28,127 nt of DNA from an uncultured Oscillospiraceae bacterium (GTDB lineage Bacteria; Bacillota; Clostridia; Oscillospirales; Oscillospiraceae). Position 1 is the first letter of the stretch. Each line of letters begins with the position of its first letter. The DNA lies in the NCBI GenBank assembly GCA_900754965.1, contig CAAEEO010000047.1:1-28127 (forward strand), read 5' to 3'. The notes under the pieces are model-generated. The model was not told the DNA's origin and searched no databases. It saw only the letters and a list, made by a program, of their open reading frames with translations. The translations under genes and the position numbers were made by a program. Shown one piece after another: positions 15,525 through 24,135 of the stretch.

Positions 15525-16385
15525 ATGTGGATCGCAAATGAATGGCAGGATTTTGAAGTACTGGACTGTTCCGGCGGAGAAAAGCTGGAGCGGTGGGGCG
15601 ACTATTATCTGGTGCGCCCGGACCCGCAGGTGATCTGGAAAACGCCCCGGAACAACCCCCATTGGAAGACCCGGGATGCCTCTTACAGCCGCAGTTCTTC
15701 CGGCGGCGGCGCCTGGAATAAAAATCGGCTGCCGGAACGGTGGACGGTCAACTACAAAGAACTGACCTTTAATATCAAACCCATGAACTTCAAGCATACA
15801 GGCCTGTTCCCGGAACAGGCGGCCAACTGGGACTGGGCCATGGAGAAGATTCGCTCCGCAGGCCGGCCCATCCGGGTGCTGAACCTGTTTGCCTATACTG
15901 GCGGCGCCACCGTGGCGGCACTGGCTGCAGGTGCCAGCGTGTGCCATGTGGATGCGGCCAAGGGCATGGTGGCCTGGGCCAAGGAGAATGCGGCGGCCTC
16001 CGGCGTGTTGGATCGACCGGTGCGCTGGATTGTGGATGACTGCGCCCAGTTCGTGGCCCGGGAGATCCGCCGGGGCCATCAGTATGACGCCATCATCATG
16101 GACCCGCCCTCTTACGGCCGCGGGCCGGGAGGCGAAGTGTGGAAACTGGAGGAAAATCTCTGGGGATTTGTGGAACTGTGTTCCCAGGTGCTCAGCAACG
16201 ACCCGGCATTTGTGATCATCAACTCTTACACCACAGGTCTTTCCGCCTCGGTGCTGACCTATGTGTGCCAGAGCATTTTCGGCCGGAAATTCGGCGGCCG
16301 GTCGGAGAGCCGGGAGCTGGGTCTGCCGGTGAAAGACACAGGTCTGGTATTGCCCTGCGGCGCCACCTGCCGGTGGGAAGCATAA
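15525..16385 (+). CDS. class I SAM-dependent methyltransferase, RlmI-like
   Basis: This protein has 286 residues. The N-terminal part (DYYLVRPDPQVIWKTPRNNP) leads into the Rossmann domain. That domain has motif I VLNLFAYTGGATVAALAAGA (about 122-141), the acidic loop HVDAAKGMVAWAKEN and the catalytic-type motif IIMDPPSYGRG. This pattern belongs to the RlmI/RlmK-related family (Methyltrans_SAM). Members with known roles methylate 23S rRNA, but the exact target here is unknown, and the PUA domain of RlmI is not evident. I chose the ATG at 15525 over one at 15510 because GGGAGTGG precedes it at the right distance. It is the first gene behind the TATAAT promoter, and ecfA1 starts 39 bases after it. 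Confidence 0.85.
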   Translation: MWIANEWQDFEVLDCSGGEKLERWGDYYLVRPDPQVIWKTPRNNPHWKTRDASYSRSSSGGGAWNKNRLPERWTVNYKELTFNIKPMNFKHTGLFPEQAANWDWAMEKIRSAGRPIRVLNLFAYTGGATVAALAAGASVCHVDAAKGMVAWAKENAAASGVLDRPVRWIVDDCAQFVAREIRRGHQYDAIIMDPPSYGRGPGGEVWKLEENLWGFVELCSQVLSNDPAFVIINSYTTGLSASVLTYVCQSIFGRKFGGRSESRELGLPVKDTGLVLPCGATCRWEA

Positions 16386-16424
16386 AGGGCGGCCTGTGCG
16401 GAAAGAACATTTGAAGGAAACGAC

Positions 16425-17255
16425 ATGATTCGAGTAGAACATTTGACATATCAGTATCCGGACGAGAGCCGCCCGGCAGTGGATGACCTGTCTCTGGAAA
16501 TCCGGGACGGCGACTTTGTGGCCATTCTGGGGCATAACGGCTCGGGAAAATCCACCCTGGCCAAGCACTTCAACGGGATTCTCTTGCCCACCTCCGGCAA
16601 AGTTTATGTGGATGGCATGGACACTGGGGACCCGGAGCAGGCGCTGAATATCCGGCGCACGGTGGGCATGGTGTTTCAGAATCCGGATAACCAGATCGTG
16701 GCCAACATTGTGGAAGACGATGTGGCCTTTGCCCCGGAAAATCTGGGGGTTCCCCCGGAGGAGATCCGCCGTCGGGTGGATGAGGCGCTGCAGGCGGTGG
16801 GAATGTACGAATACCGGATGCACGCCCCCCATCTGCTGTCCGGCGGACAGAAACAGCGGGTGGCCATTGCCGGCGTGATCGCCATGCGGCCCAAGTGCAT
16901 CGTGCTGGATGAGCCGACGGCCATGCTGGACCCGGTGGGGCGGCAGGAAGTGATTGCCACCATCACCCGGCTGTGCCGGGAGCAGGGGATCACAGTGATT
17001 CACATCACCCACCACATGGATGAGTGTATCGGCGCGGATCGGCTGATCGTCATGTCCGAGGGGCATATTGTGGCGGACGGCACGCCGGTGTCCGTTTTCT
17101 CTCAGGTGGAGCTGCTCCAGTCGGAGGGGCTGGATGTGCCTGCCACCACCCGTCTAATCTATGAATTGGATCAAAATGGAATGAATTTGCCCATGGACGC
17201 GCTGAGCGTGTCGGACTGTGCCGCAGCCATTGCGGCGGCATTGAAGAAATCGTAA
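16425..17255 (+). CDS. ecfA1: energy-coupling factor transporter ATPase EcfA1
   Basis: This is the ATP-binding subunit of an ECF vitamin/metal transporter core, 276 residues. Walker A is GHNGSGKST (36-44), the signature LSGGQKQR (138-145) and Walker B CIVLDEPT (158-165). VFQNPDNQIVANIVEDDVAF is typical of EcfA1. The C-terminal extension (about 225-276) fits the EcfA dimerisation region. EcfA1 and EcfA2 form a heterodimer on EcfT and serve several separate substrate-binding S components. No S component is in the window, which suggests a shared group II module. ecfA2 follows after 14 bases. Confidence 0.95.
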   Translation: MIRVEHLTYQYPDESRPAVDDLSLEIRDGDFVAILGHNGSGKSTLAKHFNGILLPTSGKVYVDGMDTGDPEQALNIRRTVGMVFQNPDNQIVANIVEDDVAFAPENLGVPPEEIRRRVDEALQAVGMYEYRMHAPHLLSGGQKQRVAIAGVIAMRPKCIVLDEPTAMLDPVGRQEVIATITRLCREQGITVIHITHHMDECIGADRLIVMSEGHIVADGTPVSVFSQVELLQSEGLDVPATTRLIYELDQNGMNLPMDALSVSDCAAAIAAALKKS

Positions 17256-17269
17256 GGGACCACTGTAGT

Positions 17270-18136
17270 ATGACACCGATTATCAAAATAGAAGATCTGA
17301 CCCACCAGTACAGTGTGGGAACCCCTTTTCAGAATACGGCCATCGAGTCGCTGAATCTGGAAATTCAGCAGGGACAGTTTGTAGGCGTGATTGGGCACAC
17401 CGGGTCCGGGAAATCCACCCTGATCCAGCACCTGAACGGCTTGCTGCCCCCCACTTCCGGCACGGTTTTGTATGAGGGAAACGATATTTTTGCCTCGAAA
17501 GCGGCCACCCGGGCGGTGAAGTTCCAGGTGGGACTGGTGTTCCAGTACCCGGAATATCAGCTGTTTGAGGAAACGGTCTATGCCGATATTGCCTTTGGAC
17601 CGAAAAATCAGAAACTGTCCAAGGAAGAAGTGGATGCCAGAGTGCGGCAGGCGGCTCAGTTTGTGGGCGTGGACGAGGACTGGTTTGACAAATCCCCCCT
17701 GGATCTGTCCGGCGGACAGAAACGGCGGGTGGCCATTGCCGGCGTGATTGCCATGCGCCCCGGGGTGCTGGTGCTGGATGAGCCTACTGCCGGTCTGGAC
17801 CCTGCCGCCAGGGAGAGTCTGTTCCGCAATATCCAGGATTATCGGCTTGCCACCGGTTCCACCGTGGTGCTGGTGACCCACAGTATGGACGATATTGCCC
17901 GCATTGCCGACCGGCTGATCGTGATGAACAAAGGGCATATCGTGATGGACGGCACGCCGGAAGAGGTGTTCTCCCGGCCGGAGGAACTGACGGAAATCGG
18001 ACTGAGCGTCCCCATGCCCACCAAAATCGCCATGGAACTGAGGGCGCAGGGCGTGCCCATTACGGACGCCATTTACACCACTTCCTATTTGCGCAAAGCG
18101 ATTTTGAAACTGTGGAAGGGGGCGGCGCCGTGCTGA
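17270..18136 (+). CDS. ecfA2: energy-coupling factor transporter ATPase EcfA2
   Basis: This is the partner ATPase, 288 residues. Walker A is GHTGSGKST (42-50), the signature LSGGQKRR (146-153) and Walker B VLVLDEPT (166-173). VFQYPEYQLFEETVYADIAF is the EcfA2-type Q-loop region, distinct from that of EcfA1, which supports a heterodimer. The N-terminus has the EcfA2-like insertion between the first strands (QYSVGTPFQNTAIES). The end of the gene overlaps the ecfT start, so translation is coupled. The ribosome site is weak (AAGGGA), so this gene may depend on coupling to ecfA1. Confidence 0.95.
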   Translation: MTPIIKIEDLTHQYSVGTPFQNTAIESLNLEIQQGQFVGVIGHTGSGKSTLIQHLNGLLPPTSGTVLYEGNDIFASKAATRAVKFQVGLVFQYPEYQLFEETVYADIAFGPKNQKLSKEEVDARVRQAAQFVGVDEDWFDKSPLDLSGGQKRRVAIAGVIAMRPGVLVLDEPTAGLDPAARESLFRNIQDYRLATGSTVVLVTHSMDDIARIADRLIVMNKGHIVMDGTPEEVFSRPEELTEIGLSVPMPTKIAMELRAQGVPITDAIYTTSYLRKAILKLWKGAAPC

Positions 18137-18933
18137 AAGATGTTACCCTGGGACAGTATTTTCCGGGAGACTCGATCTTCCACAAACTGGACCCCCGCAC
18201 CAAACTGATTTTGGTGCTGCTGTATATCGTGGCACTGTTTCAGGCGCAGCACCTGATTTCGTATGCAGTGATCGTGGCGGTAACAATCGGAATCATCAAG
18301 ATTTCCCAGGTGCCGCCCAAGTCCATGCTCCGGGGCTTGAAACCGGTGGTCATCATCATCGCCCTGACGGCGGTGCTGAATATGTTTTACACCGACGGCA
18401 CGACATTGGTGCAAATCTGGAAACTGCGAATCACTTATGAAGGCCTGTTCCGGGCGTTTTTCATGGTGCTGCGGATTGTGATGCTCATTTGCGGAACCTT
18501 CCTGCTGACCTATACCACCCAGCCGGTGGCACTGACCGACGGTCTGGAAATGCTGTTGGGGCCGCTGAAAAAGCTCCATGTGCCGGTGCATGAAATGTCC
18601 ATGATGATGAGCATGGCACTGCGCTTTATCCCCACCCTCATTGAGGAAACGGACAAGATCATTTCCGCCCAGCGGGCGCGGGGCGCGGATTTCGACTCCG
18701 GAAACCTGATTCAGCGGGCCAGAGCCCTTCTGCCCATTCTGGTGCCCCTGTTTATCTCGGCATTCCGCCGGGCAGATGAGCTGGCAGTGGCCATGGAAAG
18801 CCGCTGCTATCACGGCGGCGAGGGCCGTACCCGGATGAAACAGCTCCATTATGAAAAGCGGGATCGGATCGCCTTGCTGATGGGTCTGCTGCTGGTGGCC
18901 GGGATGATCGGACTGCGGGTGATGGGCGTATGA
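18130..18933 (+). CDS. ecfT: energy-coupling factor transporter transmembrane protein EcfT
   Basis: This is the membrane scaffold of the ECF module, 267 residues with about five to six hydrophobic segments. The N-terminus MLKDVTLGQYFPGDSIFHKL is characteristic. Two coupling motifs that contact the ATPases are present: ARG at 183-185 (SAQRARGADFD) and SRC at 224-226 (AMESRCYHGGEGRTRM), the second replacing the more common ARG. I chose GTG at 18130 because GGAAGGGGG precedes it and the protein then begins like its relatives; an upstream GTG at 18112 is in frame. It overlaps ecfA2 by seven bases and truA by four. Confidence 0.94.
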   Translation: MLKDVTLGQYFPGDSIFHKLDPRTKLILVLLYIVALFQAQHLISYAVIVAVTIGIIKISQVPPKSMLRGLKPVVIIIALTAVLNMFYTDGTTLVQIWKLRITYEGLFRAFFMVLRIVMLICGTFLLTYTTQPVALTDGLEMLLGPLKKLHVPVHEMSMMMSMALRFIPTLIEETDKIISAQRARGADFDSGNLIQRARALLPILVPLFISAFRRADELAVAMESRCYHGGEGRTRMKQLHYEKRDRIALLMGLLLVAGMIGLRVMGV

Positions 18934-19694
18934 GAAATATTGCGCTGCGTCTGATGTATGACGGTTCGGCCTATCACGGCTGGCAGGTGCAGAAAACGGA
19001 AGTGACCGTGGCGGAAACGCTGGAAAAGGCGCTGACCAAAATCTGCGGCGAGCCAATCAAGGTGGTGGGCTGCGGCAGAACGGATGCCGGCGTTCACGCC
19101 AATCGGTACTGCGCCAATTTCCGCACCAATGCCTCCATTCCGGTGGACCGAATTCCCTTGGCGGTGAACACCCGCCTGCCGGCGGACATTGCCGTGGTGG
19201 ATGCCTGTGAGGCGCCCTGGGAGTTCAATGCCATTCAGTCCTGTATTCAAAAGGAATATATTTATCGCATCAAAAATTCCCGGATTCGGGACCCGTTCCT
19301 CCACAATCGGGTGTGTTTCTATCCCTCTGCCCTGGATTTGGAACGGATGCAGGCTGCTGCCCGTGCCTTTGAGGGAACCCACGATTTTCGCGCGGTGCGC
19401 AGCGTGGGCACAGAGACAAAGACTACGGTACGCACGGTGAAATGGTGCCGGGTGACCCGAGAGGGCGACCTGCTGACCCTGGCAGTGTGTGCCGACGGAT
19501 TTTTGTATAATATGGTGCGGGCCATCGTGGGCACCTGTGTCTATGCCTCCCATGGAAAACTGGAGCCGGAGGAGATTCCCCGGCTGCTGGAATTGGGAGA
19601 CCGGCGGCTCACCGGCCCCACCATGCCGCCCCAGGGATTGTATATGAACCGGCTCTGGTATGAGGGGGATGTGGGAGAAATGATGCAAAAGTAA
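18930..19694 (+). CDS. truA: tRNA pseudouridine(38-40) synthase TruA
   Basis: This enzyme converts uridine to pseudouridine at positions 38-40 in the tRNA anticodon arm. It has 254 residues, a normal length. The catalytic Asp52 lies in GCGRTDAGVHA. Other TruA landmarks are YDGSAYHGWQ at the N-terminus, YIYRIKNS, FEGTHDFRAVRS and FLYNMVRAIVGT. Its ATG overlaps the ecfT stop (ATGA at 18930-18933). The ecfA1-ecfA2-ecfT-truA order is the conserved Firmicutes arrangement, which is often preceded by ribosomal-protein genes; here a methyltransferase takes that place. Confidence 0.96.
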   Translation: MRNIALRLMYDGSAYHGWQVQKTEVTVAETLEKALTKICGEPIKVVGCGRTDAGVHANRYCANFRTNASIPVDRIPLAVNTRLPADIAVVDACEAPWEFNAIQSCIQKEYIYRIKNSRIRDPFLHNRVCFYPSALDLERMQAAARAFEGTHDFRAVRSVGTETKTTVRTVKWCRVTREGDLLTLAVCADGFLYNMVRAIVGTCVYASHGKLEPEEIPRLLELGDRRLTGPTMPPQGLYMNRLWYEGDVGEMMQK

Positions 19695-19699
19695 CCAAT

Positions 19700-19728
19700 T
19701 TGCGTCAAAACCTTTATTTGTTCATAAT
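19700..19728 (+). promoter_or_regulatory. possible promoter of the propeller-protein/CvpA genes
   Basis: TTGCGT (19700-19705) and CATAAT (19723-19728) are 17 bases apart. An alternative is TATACC at 19736-19741 with an extended TGG, inside the 10-base palindrome TGGTATACCA (19733-19742). I cannot decide between them. Confidence 0.4.
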
Positions 19729-19796
19729 TTTATGGTATACCAATACTACGCTTGTCTGCTGGGAGGACGGGTGTTTCTTTGCAGGAGGTGACCGCC

Positions 19797-20909
19797 ATGT
19801 CCCGGCAGAAACGGGCATCCAAAACTCAATATCCCGTGACCTGGCTGGTTCTGGGACTGGTCCTGCTCCTGCTGATTGCCGGTCTGGCGGCCTGGCGGGG
19901 GGGATTTCTCCGGAAAGACCCTGCGCTGGAGAGCCTGCGGGGACAGGCAGAGCGCTATACCTTTGAGTCCGGTGCGCAGCAGACCTATTCCGGATTGGAC
20001 GGCGGCGTTGCCGCGGCCTCGTCTACCGGCCTGCAGATTTTGGACGGCGAGGGATACACGGTGCTGCGCAGCGTGGTCTCTGTGACCACTCCGGCGCTGA
20101 CTGCCTCGGACAAGTCTGCGGCGGTGTATGATGTGGGCGGAACCATCCTCCGGGTTGGAAATTTGCAGGGAGAACTGACTGTTCTGGACACCACGGACGC
20201 CATCCTCAGCGCCAACATGAACCGGGCGGGCTGGATGGCTGTGGTCACGGAAGAAACGGGATATAAGGGCCGTGTGACAGTATATAATGCAGAGATGGAG
20301 CCGGTGTATGCCTGGCATTCCGGCAGCCAGTATGTGCTGTCGGCCCGGGTCAGCCCGGACTGCCGGACCATGGTGGCTCTGACCCTGGAGGAATCGGGCA
20401 GCGCAGTGCATATTTTCTCCCTGTCCAGTGAGACGGAGTACGCAGCCTTTTCGGCTGAGAACACACTGCTGTTCGACTGCGGCTTTCTGAGCAATGACCG
20501 GCTATGCGCCGTGTATGACGGCGGACTGATGTTCTTCAACACTGCGGGTACAGATGCAGGAGGGTATTCCTTTGGCGGCGCGTATCTGGCGGGATATTCC
20601 CTGGAAGGGGACGGATTTGCCACGGTTCTGCTCAGTCAGTACCTGTCCGGCAATGCCGGAACGGTGGTCACGGTGGGATACGGTGGGAATGTTTCCGGTC
20701 AGCTGACACCGGAAGATCCGCCCCAGGGCATTTCCGTCTGGGGAGACCGGGTGCTCATCCGATATGCGGAGTCTGCGGCGCTGTATTCCCAGTCCCTGGA
20801 AGAGCAGACGCGCCTGGAAGAATCCCAGGGGGCCCGGGATGCGGTGCTGGCCGGAAAGAAACGGGGATACCTGCTGTTTTCCGGATATTGTGAAGCACTG
20901 GAGTTTTAA
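19797..20909 (+). CDS. membrane-anchored propeller-like protein (DUF5711-like)
   Basis: This protein has 370 residues. A short basic cytoplasmic end is followed by one membrane segment (about 12-33) and a long outside domain. That domain is made of repeated short beta units with a blade-like rhythm (for example VAAASSTGLQILDGEGYTV, SAAVYDVGGTILRVGN and RVTVYNAEMEPVYAWHSGS). The domain order and the CvpA neighbour fit clostridial DUF5711 proteins, whose function I do not know; the family name is tentative. GGAGGTGA supports the ATG at 19797, although the frame is open further upstream. A scaffold or sensor role at the membrane is possible, but no catalytic motif is visible. Confidence 0.8.
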   Translation: MSRQKRASKTQYPVTWLVLGLVLLLLIAGLAAWRGGFLRKDPALESLRGQAERYTFESGAQQTYSGLDGGVAAASSTGLQILDGEGYTVLRSVVSVTTPALTASDKSAAVYDVGGTILRVGNLQGELTVLDTTDAILSANMNRAGWMAVVTEETGYKGRVTVYNAEMEPVYAWHSGSQYVLSARVSPDCRTMVALTLEESGSAVHIFSLSSETEYAAFSAENTLLFDCGFLSNDRLCAVYDGGLMFFNTAGTDAGGYSFGGAYLAGYSLEGDGFATVLLSQYLSGNAGTVVTVGYGGNVSGQLTPEDPPQGISVWGDRVLIRYAESAALYSQSLEEQTRLEESQGARDAVLAGKKRGYLLFSGYCEALEF

Positions 20910-20974
20910 GCGTTTTTCCAAAGCAAAGCAAGAGAACGAGAGATACAAGAGATAAAGATTGGGGTTTTAGAGAT

Positions 20975-21712
20975 ATGAGATGGTCGATTGATCTGATTTT
21001 GCTGGCGATCCTGCTGCTGTGTACTTGGAATGGGTATAAGCGGGGCCTTGTGGTGGGCATCGGAGGCATTTTGAGCTTTGTGGTGTCCCTGTATGCCGCC
21101 TGCCTGCTGTCCGGAACATTTTCCCACGAGGTGGTGTCGGCGGTGCGTCCGTTTGCCAGTGGGTATATGGACCGGGTAATCTCCAACGATGTGGCCCAGG
21201 CCATGGGATTGGATTTCACGGACCAGACTCCCATTGAGGACCGCTATTCCATCAATGATGTGATTACGGATAACAGTGCCGAGGCGCAGGAGTTTGCGGA
21301 GACCACATACCGCTGCCTGGGAATCTATGAAACGGCAGCGCAGCAGATGGCGCAGGAGGCGGTGGACAGCTCTGCATCGGATAAGATCACGCTGAAACAG
21401 GCGGTGACCGATGTGCTGTGCAACCGAATCGTCTATGTCATCGGCGTCATTCTCTGTTTCTGCATCATTTTGATTTTGCTGACATTCATCGGCAATATTC
21501 CCAATCTGGATTTCCGTCTGCCCAACCTGGAAATGGCGGATGAGATCGGCGGCGCCGTCACGGGTCTGCTCAAGGGCATCCTGTTCTGTATGTTCGCGGC
21601 CTGGGCGCTGAAGTTCATGGGCATCCTGATTGGGCCGGACACCCTGGCCAGCACCCTGCTGGGACGGTTGTTCGTTAAGATTGGATTCATCGCTCACTTT
21701 ATCGGTATTTGA
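20975..21712 (+). CDS. CvpA-family membrane protein
   Basis: This 245-residue membrane protein has the CvpA pattern. Two N-terminal hydrophobic segments (about 4-20 and 26-47) include the conserved NGYKRGLVVGIGGILSFVVS. A long hydrophilic insert (about 50-145) follows, then two C-terminal segments (about 150-172 and 195-220). In other bacteria CvpA relatives affect envelope resistance or colicin V export; the mechanism is unclear. The ribosome site is poor (only GGGG upstream), so translation is probably low. It follows the propeller-like gene by 65 bases and probably shares its transcript. Confidence 0.82.
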   Translation: MRWSIDLILLAILLLCTWNGYKRGLVVGIGGILSFVVSLYAACLLSGTFSHEVVSAVRPFASGYMDRVISNDVAQAMGLDFTDQTPIEDRYSINDVITDNSAEAQEFAETTYRCLGIYETAAQQMAQEAVDSSASDKITLKQAVTDVLCNRIVYVIGVILCFCIILILLTFIGNIPNLDFRLPNLEMADEIGGAVTGLLKGILFCMFAAWALKFMGILIGPDTLASTLLGRLFVKIGFIAHFIGI

Positions 21713-21717
21713 GCGTT

Positions 21718-21747
21718 TTGATCGAATAGACATAGTATCAGTATATT
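21718..21747 (+). promoter_or_regulatory. possible sigma-A promoter of the clpE-like gene
   Basis: TTGATC (21718-21723) and TATATT (21742-21747) are 18 bases apart, 22 bases before the ATG. I see no CtsR heptad repeat (GGTCAAA type) nor a CIRCE element here, so stress control of the usual kind is not evident. Confidence 0.45.
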
Positions 21748-21768
21748 TTTCATCGAGGAGAACGATTT

Positions 21769-24072
21769 ATGCAGCCACTACTGTGCTCCCGCTGCGGCAA
21801 AAGTCCGGCGGTGGTATTCATTACGAAACTGGAAGGCAGTGAGACCAAAAACGAGGGATACTGCCTGAAGTGCGCCCGGCAGCTTCATATCAAGCCTGTG
21901 GACGACATGATGGAGAAAATGGGCATTTCAGACGAAGATCTGGATGCCATCACCAATGAGATGGCCGGCGCCCTGGGAAGTCTGGAAAACCTGACGGACC
22001 TGATGGTGCCGGAGGGAGAAGACGGAGAGGAAGACGATGGCAAGACTGCCACCTTCCCCTTTATGAACCGTCTGTTCGGCGGCGGGGACGCCCCGGCATC
22101 TCCCCCCCCCGGCGGGGACAGCGGCGAGCAGCGCTCTGCCCCCCGGAAAGAAAAATCCAAGAAGGGGAAATTCCTGGATAATTACTGCATCGACCTGACC
22201 CAGCGGGCCAGAGACGGCAAACTGGATAATATGATCGGCCGCCAGGAGGAACTGGAGCGGGTGATTCAGATTCTGAACCGCCGTCAGAAAAACAACCCCT
22301 GCCTGATTGGTGAGCCGGGCGTTGGTAAAACGGCCATTGCAGAAGGTCTGGCAGTGGCCATTTCCAAGGGACAGGTGCCCTATAAACTCCGGGACAAAGT
22401 GGTATACCTGGTGGATATGACGGCCCTGGTGGCCGGGACCCAGTTCCGGGGACAGTTCGAGTCCCGGATGAAAGGTCTGATTGATGAGGTGAAAAAGGCC
22501 GGGAATGTGATTCTGGTCATCGACGAGATTCACAACATTGTGGGCGCCGGCGACGCAGAGGGCAGCATGAATGCGGCCAACATTCTGAAACCCGCTCTGA
22601 GCCGGGGGGACATTCAGGTCATTGGCGCCACCACTTTCAAAGAGTACCGGAAATTCATCGAAAAAGATACGGCACTGGAGCGCCGGTTCCAGCCGGTCAC
22701 TGTGGCCGAGCCCTCTATTGACGACAGCATCGCCATCCTCAAAGGCATCAAGACCTATTATGAGGAGTATCATCAGGTGGATATTTCCGATGAGATGTGC
22801 CGCCTGGCAGTGACTCTTTCGGAGCGGTATATCACCGACCGGTTCCTGCCGGACAAAGCCATCGACCTGATTGACGAGGCCTGCTCCGATGTGAACCTGA
22901 AAGACCGGGATCTGACCCGCCGTCTGGAAGTGGAAAAGGAACTGGCGGACTATGCCAAGGAGCAGGAACTGCTGCTGGCAGATACGGAAAACGAGCATTA
23001 CGAGCGTCTGGCGGAGATTCGCAGCAAGACCATGCAGCTCAACGATGAGCTGCTGGCGCTGCAGGCCAAAGGCCGGCCCAAACTCACCGCAGACAACATT
23101 GCCCGGGTCATTGAACTGTGGACCAAGATCCCCGCTGCCAATATCAAGGAGGACGAATTTGCCCGCCTGGCCGGACTGAACGACCGGCTGAAATCCCACA
23201 TTGTGGGCCAGGATGAGGCAGTGGATACGGTTTGCGCCGCCATCAAGCGCAGCCGCATCGGCCTGCAGGCCAAGCGGAAACCGGTGTCCTTCATTTTCGT
23301 GGGCGGATCCGGCGTGGGCAAAACGGAACTGGTCAAACGACTGGCAGAGGATCTGTTCGACTCTCCCGAGGCGCTGATTCGTCTGGATATGTCCGAATTC
23401 ATGGAGAAGTTTGCCGTGTCCCGGATTTTGGGCTCTCCCCCGGGGTATGTGGGCTATGACGAGGCGGGCCAGCTGACGGAGAAGATTCGCCGCCGCCCCT
23501 ATTCCGTGGTGCTGTTCGACGAAATCGAGAAGGCGCACCCGGATGTGCTGAATGTGCTGCTGCAGATTCTGGACGACGGCCATATCACCGACGCCCAGGG
23601 GCGTACGGTGAACTTTGAGAATACCGTCATCATCATGACCACCAATGCCGGCAGCAATACCAAGACTTCCAGCCTGGGCTTTGGCAGCACCATTACGGAA
23701 ATGAACCGGGAGAAATCTCTGAAAGCGCTCAATGAGTTCCTCCGTCCGGAGTTCATCAACCGGGTGGATGAGATCATCTGTTTCAACAGCCTGACCGAGG
23801 AGAATCTGCGGAGCATCTCCGAGATTATGCTGGGAGAGGTGACTGCCGCCATGGCAGAAAAGGGCATCACCTTCCGCTATACGGAGGATGTGCCGGACTA
23901 TCTGGTGAAAAAAGGCTACAGCGTCACTTACGGTGCGCGGAATCTGCGCCGCCTGATCCAGAAGGAGATCGAGGATGCGGTGGCCACGGAAATGATCGAT
24001 CACCGGAAGGGCAATGTCAGCCAGGTGACCGTGTCTGTGGCGGAAGAAAAGGTCGTCGTCACCGCAGAATAA
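21769..24072 (+). CDS. clpE: ClpE-like AAA+ unfoldase with N-terminal zinc finger
   Basis: This protein has 767 residues. Cys6, Cys9, Cys32 and Cys35 form a C-x2-C-x22-C-x2-C zinc finger, the spacing of Bacillus ClpE. An acidic, low-complexity linker (about 80-130) follows. AAA domain 1 has Walker A GEPGVGKT (181-188) and Walker B with Asp252/Glu253. A short middle domain (about 380-435) leads to AAA domain 2 with Walker A GGSGVGKT (512-519), Walker B FDEIEKAH and sensor-2 GAR (722-724). Leu-Gly-Phe at 636-638 is the ClpP-docking tripeptide, so it should feed substrates to ClpP. The double Clp_N repeat of ClpC is absent. GAGGAG precedes the ATG. No ctsR, mcsA or mcsB is adjacent. Confidence 0.92.
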   Translation: MQPLLCSRCGKSPAVVFITKLEGSETKNEGYCLKCARQLHIKPVDDMMEKMGISDEDLDAITNEMAGALGSLENLTDLMVPEGEDGEEDDGKTATFPFMNRLFGGGDAPASPPPGGDSGEQRSAPRKEKSKKGKFLDNYCIDLTQRARDGKLDNMIGRQEELERVIQILNRRQKNNPCLIGEPGVGKTAIAEGLAVAISKGQVPYKLRDKVVYLVDMTALVAGTQFRGQFESRMKGLIDEVKKAGNVILVIDEIHNIVGAGDAEGSMNAANILKPALSRGDIQVIGATTFKEYRKFIEKDTALERRFQPVTVAEPSIDDSIAILKGIKTYYEEYHQVDISDEMCRLAVTLSERYITDRFLPDKAIDLIDEACSDVNLKDRDLTRRLEVEKELADYAKEQELLLADTENEHYERLAEIRSKTMQLNDELLALQAKGRPKLTADNIARVIELWTKIPAANIKEDEFARLAGLNDRLKSHIVGQDEAVDTVCAAIKRSRIGLQAKRKPVSFIFVGGSGVGKTELVKRLAEDLFDSPEALIRLDMSEFMEKFAVSRILGSPPGYVGYDEAGQLTEKIRRRPYSVVLFDEIEKAHPDVLNVLLQILDDGHITDAQGRTVNFENTVIIMTTNAGSNTKTSSLGFGSTITEMNREKSLKALNEFLRPEFINRVDEIICFNSLTEENLRSISEIMLGEVTAAMAEKGITFRYTEDVPDYLVKKGYSVTYGARNLRRLIQKEIEDAVATEMIDHRKGNVSQVTVSVAEEKVVVTAE

Positions 24073-24081
24073 AAAACAAAG

Positions 24082-24105
24082 GACAGACCCGGCATCGGGT
24101 CTGTC
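24082..24105. repeat. hairpin between the clpE-like and hydrolase genes
   Basis: A perfect 10-base stem (24082-24091 with 24096-24105) has a GCAT loop. No T-run follows on the plus strand, so it is not a convincing terminator for clpE; the A-rich side is upstream. Its right arm GTCTGT (24099-24104) can also pair with ACAGAC at 24115-24120, next to the ribosome site of the downstream gene. Confidence 0.5.
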
Positions 24106-24135
24106 AGAAATGATACAGACAGGTGGGAGAACATC

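Noticed and set aside
14412..17066. A very long open frame on the minus strand (884 codons)
   Set aside because: It lies opposite the lipoprotein, methyltransferase and ecfA1 genes, which have clear motifs. Its sequence is rich in His, Gln, Arg and Pro without any family pattern, as expected of an antisense frame in GC-rich DNA.
21928..24003. A 691-codon open frame on the minus strand
   Set aside because: It mirrors the clpE-like gene. Its product is low-complexity and His/Gln-rich with no motif.
24082..24105. The hairpin after the clpE-like gene as an intrinsic terminator
   Set aside because: The stem is perfect but AGAAATGAT follows on the plus strand, with no T-run. No minus-strand gene ends there either.
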